Part shown: one piece after another, positions 61,227 to 64,000 of the stretch
Layout of the letters: each line of letters opens with the position of its first letter
How positions within the stretch are numbered: the stretch's first letter is position 1
Assembly (NCBI GenBank): GCA_017881055.1
Contig: JADGRF010000101.1
Span: 31,304-95,303 of the forward strand
DNA length: 64,000 nucleotides
Reading direction: 5' to 3'
Source of the DNA: Sandaracinaceae bacterium
GTDB taxonomy: Bacteria > Myxococcota_A > Polyangia > Polyangiales > JAFGIB01
Notes under the pieces: generated by a model
Seen by the model: the letters and a program-made list of their open reading frames with translations, nothing else
Databases searched by the model: none
Told to the model about the DNA's origin: nothing
Translations under genes and position numbers: made by a program

Positions 61227-63503
61227 TCACGTCCAGGCTGGAAGCCTTAGCGCGATTCGATGCAGAAGTCGCGCGCCCGCCCGCACCGCGTACGCGTCCA
61301 CGCACAGGCTGAAGGCCGCTGCGACTGCGGGTTCGAGTAAGCCCGTCGCGGCTGCTGCGACTACCGCCGCGAACCCGCCGAGACAAAACAGCGCGGCCGA
61401 GAGCGCGGCGTCGCGCGCGGCGTTCGCAATCCAGAGCGCGGCCGCGGCATCACGCACGTCCTCGCTGACCAGCGCGACGGCTTTCTCGCCGGCGGGGCCA
61501 CCGGCAGCGCCGAGCGCGATCCCGACATCGGCGGCCGAGAGCGCGGCGTCGTCTTCGATCGGGTAGCCGATCACAGCGACGCGCGCGCCGGCCTCGTGCA
61601 GGCTGCGCACCTCGTGGCCGCGCTCCTCGGGCAACAGCTCAGCCTTCACGTGCGCGATGTCGAGGCCTGCGGCGAGCTCTTCGATTGGGCGGCGCTGCGC
61701 GCCCGTCAGGAGCACCACCTCGAGGTCCATGTCGAACATGCGCTGAATGGCCGCGCGTGCGCCGACGCGCAGATGATCTTGCAGCGTGATCACGGCGCGC
61801 ACGCGGCCTGCGACTGCGACGAAGATCGCGGTGCGACCGGCGGACTCGGCGCGCGCGGCGTCGGCATCCGCGGTGGCCACGCTTACGCCCTGATCGAGCA
61901 GCAGGCGACGGCTGCCGATCACGACCTCTTCGCCGTTGGGCGCGATCGCCGTCACGCCGCGGCCGGGCACGTTGACCGCACGCCGGATCTCGAGCGCCGG
62001 CAAGCTCTGCGTGCTGGCGAACGCCGCGATCGCGCGCGCGATCGGGTGCTCGCCCACGGCGTGCTCAGCGGCAGCTGCCAGCGCGAGCACCTCGGCGCGT
62101 TCCAAGAGGCTCGCGCCGTCGCCCATGAAGTGCACCTCGACGACCTCGGGCTTGCCCTCGGTGAGCGTGCGGTTGGGCGCCATCGCCACCAGACTGATGT
62201 GCCCCGTGAGATCGAGCGCGCTGCCGTGTTGAAAGATGATGCCGCGCGCGCCGGCGCTCGCTGCGCCCGCCAAAAACGTCCACTCCGTGCTGCGCTTGAG
62301 CGCGAGCAGTGGGCCGGCGATCAAGACGGCGCTGGCCGCTGCGAGCGGCGAAGTTAGACCACGGCTACCGGCGAGCGCGATCGCGGCGAACGCCAGCGCG
62401 ATCACGGAGGGCCCACCGAAGCGCGTGATTTCGGCGGCGACGCGCACGAGCGGTGCGGCGTCGCGTTCCGAGGCGCGACCGAAGCGTGCGATGCGCACCA
62501 GGCCCCGGTCGTCGCCGACGCGCGTCGCCAGCACGCGCAGTGCGCCGTCGATTACGGTCGCGCCGGCAAGCACCGCGTCGCCAGGCTTTCGCGGCACGCT
62601 CGTGGTGGCGCCCGGGTACGGCAGGATGTTGGCCTCGCCGGCTTGCACGACGCCATCGACAGCGAGCACCTGGCCCTTCAGCGCGATCACTTCTTCGCCG
62701 GTGCGCACCTTGCTCGCATCGCAGCGCGTCGTCGCGACCGCGAACGGATCGCCGCTCTCTTTCACGGGCACGTAGACTTGGCTGGGCAGGCGCGCGAGCA
62801 GATCGGTCACGGCGCGCTCGACCGGCTCGCGCGTCTCGGCGTCGAAGTAGGCGCGCGCGAGCATGGCGACCGAGGCGAGCGCGGCGCCGCACAAGCCGAG
62901 ACTGCCGCCGCTGCCGACGACCACGCCTTGGTACGCGGCGAGCGCGGCGCCGATCGCGCCGATCGGGCCGAGCAGCCACGCCAGCACGCCCACGTCGCGG
63001 ATCGACGGCGCGGCCAGGCGCAACGCCATCAACGATGCGATGCCGCTGGCGGCGGCAGAGGCCAGCGCGAGCTCGGGGCGCGGGAACAGGCCGAACAGCA
63101 CGGCGACACCCGCGGCGCTGCAGCCCGCGGACAGCCACCGCATTGCGTCCGGCGGGACGGCCTTGCGCTCACCCAGACCTGCGGCGTGCCCAGGCGTGAA
63201 CACGGCTTGCGAGACGGGTGTGCGGTGTCGGGGAACGCCGGTGGGCGGTGTGCGACCGGGCAGGGGATGCGCACCGCTGCCCGTGGTCGGTCGTTTGCGG
63301 CTGCGGACACCGCGCCGGAACTCGCGCACGCACTCTTCGCCGCACAGAAAGCGCAGGCCGTCATCGAAGGCCAACACGTTCGGTGCGCGCAGCGGATCGA
63401 CGTCGGCACCGCAGGCGGCACAGGCTTGGGGCGCGAGCAGGAGCCGATCCGCGGGTACTACCGCGACGGGCACGAGCGCACGCGTGGGGGCCTTGGCTGG
63501 CAT
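61227..63503 (-). CDS. P-type (heavy-metal, P1B-like) ATPase homolog with degenerate catalytic motifs and N-terminal TRASH/zinc-finger-like Cys motif
   Basis: Overall P-type layout with PGA (for TGE), AGPLLALKRST (for CPC), MAPNRTLTEGKPEV (for DKTGTLT), EHPIARAI (HP retained), LLTGA (for TGD), GYPIEDDAALSAADVGIALG (for GDGINDAPAL). N-terminus CAACG...FLCGEEC. Start ATG 63503. Confidence 0.88.
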   Translation of the reverse strand: MPAKAPTRALVPVAVVPADRLLLAPQACAACGADVDPLRAPNVLAFDDGLRFLCGEECVREFRRGVRSRKRPTTGSGAHPLPGRTPPTGVPRHRTPVSQAVFTPGHAAGLGERKAVPPDAMRWLSAGCSAAGVAVLFGLFPRPELALASAAASGIASLMALRLAAPSIRDVGVLAWLLGPIGAIGAALAAYQGVVVGSGGSLGLCGAALASVAMLARAYFDAETREPVERAVTDLLARLPSQVYVPVKESGDPFAVATTRCDASKVRTGEEVIALKGQVLAVDGVVQAGEANILPYPGATTSVPRKPGDAVLAGATVIDGALRVLATRVGDDRGLVRIARFGRASERDAAPLVRVAAEITRFGGPSVIALAFAAIALAGSRGLTSPLAAASAVLIAGPLLALKRSTEWTFLAGAASAGARGIIFQHGSALDLTGHISLVAMAPNRTLTEGKPEVVEVHFMGDGASLLERAEVLALAAAAEHAVGEHPIARAIAAFASTQSLPALEIRRAVNVPGRGVTAIAPNGEEVVIGSRRLLLDQGVSVATADADAARAESAGRTAIFVAVAGRVRAVITLQDHLRVGARAAIQRMFDMDLEVVLLTGAQRRPIEELAAGLDIAHVKAELLPEERGHEVRSLHEAGARVAVIGYPIEDDAALSAADVGIALGAAGGPAGEKAVALVSEDVRDAAAALWIANAARDAALSAALFCLGGFAAVVAAAATGLLEPAVAAAFSLCVDAYAVRAGARLLHRIALRLPAWT

Positions 63504-63585
63504 CGGGGGCCGTACTCTACACCGAGACCCCCGCCCGTCGATTGCAGGGTTTTGGCGCCGCGCGGGCTTCAGGTACCCTGCCGGC

Positions 63586-63996
63586 ATGCGCGCTCGCCAG
63601 CTACTCGGCTTTCTCGCGTTCTCCGTGTTAGTGACCGCCTGCGCGGGCGTGGGCTCCGAAATCAAGCCCGAGCAGTGGCGGATACGTCTGCGCGCCGCCA
63701 TGGAGCAAGAGGTACCCACACGCGAACGGCGCGACGAGCTGTCGCGTCTGCTGGTCGACGCGACCGAGCACGGCGCGCTCGATCGACTGACCCGACCCGA
63801 AGTGCAGGCCGCGTTTGGTCCGGGGCTCGCCTGCGACGCGTATGCGCTGTGCGACAAGCAGGGCTTTCAGGGTAGCGATTGGTATTACCCAATCGGCCAC
63901 ACCGACAGCACGAAGATCAAGCAGCTGCCGATCTTGATCGTCGGCTTCGACCCGCAGCAGCGCGTGTCGCGCGTGTATGCGTTGCACACGCATTGA
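63586..63996 (+). CDS. Small hypothetical lipoprotein
   Basis: MRARQLLGFLAFSVLVTACAG lipobox; complete ORF. Confidence 0.7.
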   Translation: MRARQLLGFLAFSVLVTACAGVGSEIKPEQWRIRLRAAMEQEVPTRERRDELSRLLVDATEHGALDRLTRPEVQAAFGPGLACDAYALCDKQGFQGSDWYYPIGHTDSTKIKQLPILIVGFDPQQRVSRVYALHTH

Positions 63997-64000
63997 GCAC

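Overview
High-GC bacterial chromosome segment. MYXO-CTERM-like tails, MopE-type Cys/Asp repeats, PknK-like kinase-AAA-TPR proteins and OPX/Wzc-type polysaccharide genes all suggest Myxococcota; this is inferred from families, not from a search. From left to right: (i) a giant Cys-rich metal-binding-repeat surface protein, truncated at the window start, in which a MYXO-CTERM-like anchor runs in frame into a lipoprotein signal peptide; (ii) an OmpA-like periplasmic protein and a thiolase; (iii) a symmetric biosynthetic locus at about 9.96-27.84 kb, with divergent FAAL-ACP-KS-AT and DH-ACP-C-A-PCP-R megasynthases flanked by two inward-facing paralogous PknK-like kinases; (iv) lipid activation genes, an Asp-box surface protein and a type IV pilin; (v) an EVE protein and an HpcH/HpaI lyase with a triple-hairpin leader; (vi) a polysaccharide export block; (vii) outer-membrane, GMC oxidoreductase and histidine kinase genes; (viii) housekeeping genes gatCAB, mtnA, lysA and argH; (ix) a P-type-ATPase-like protein that has lost essentially all catalytic motifs. 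The most interesting leads are the split and degenerate AT/DH megasynthase pair between mirrored kinases, the pseudo-P-type ATPase, and the MYXO-CTERM/lipobox fusion. No tRNA, rRNA, CRISPR array, transposase or phage genes were recognised.
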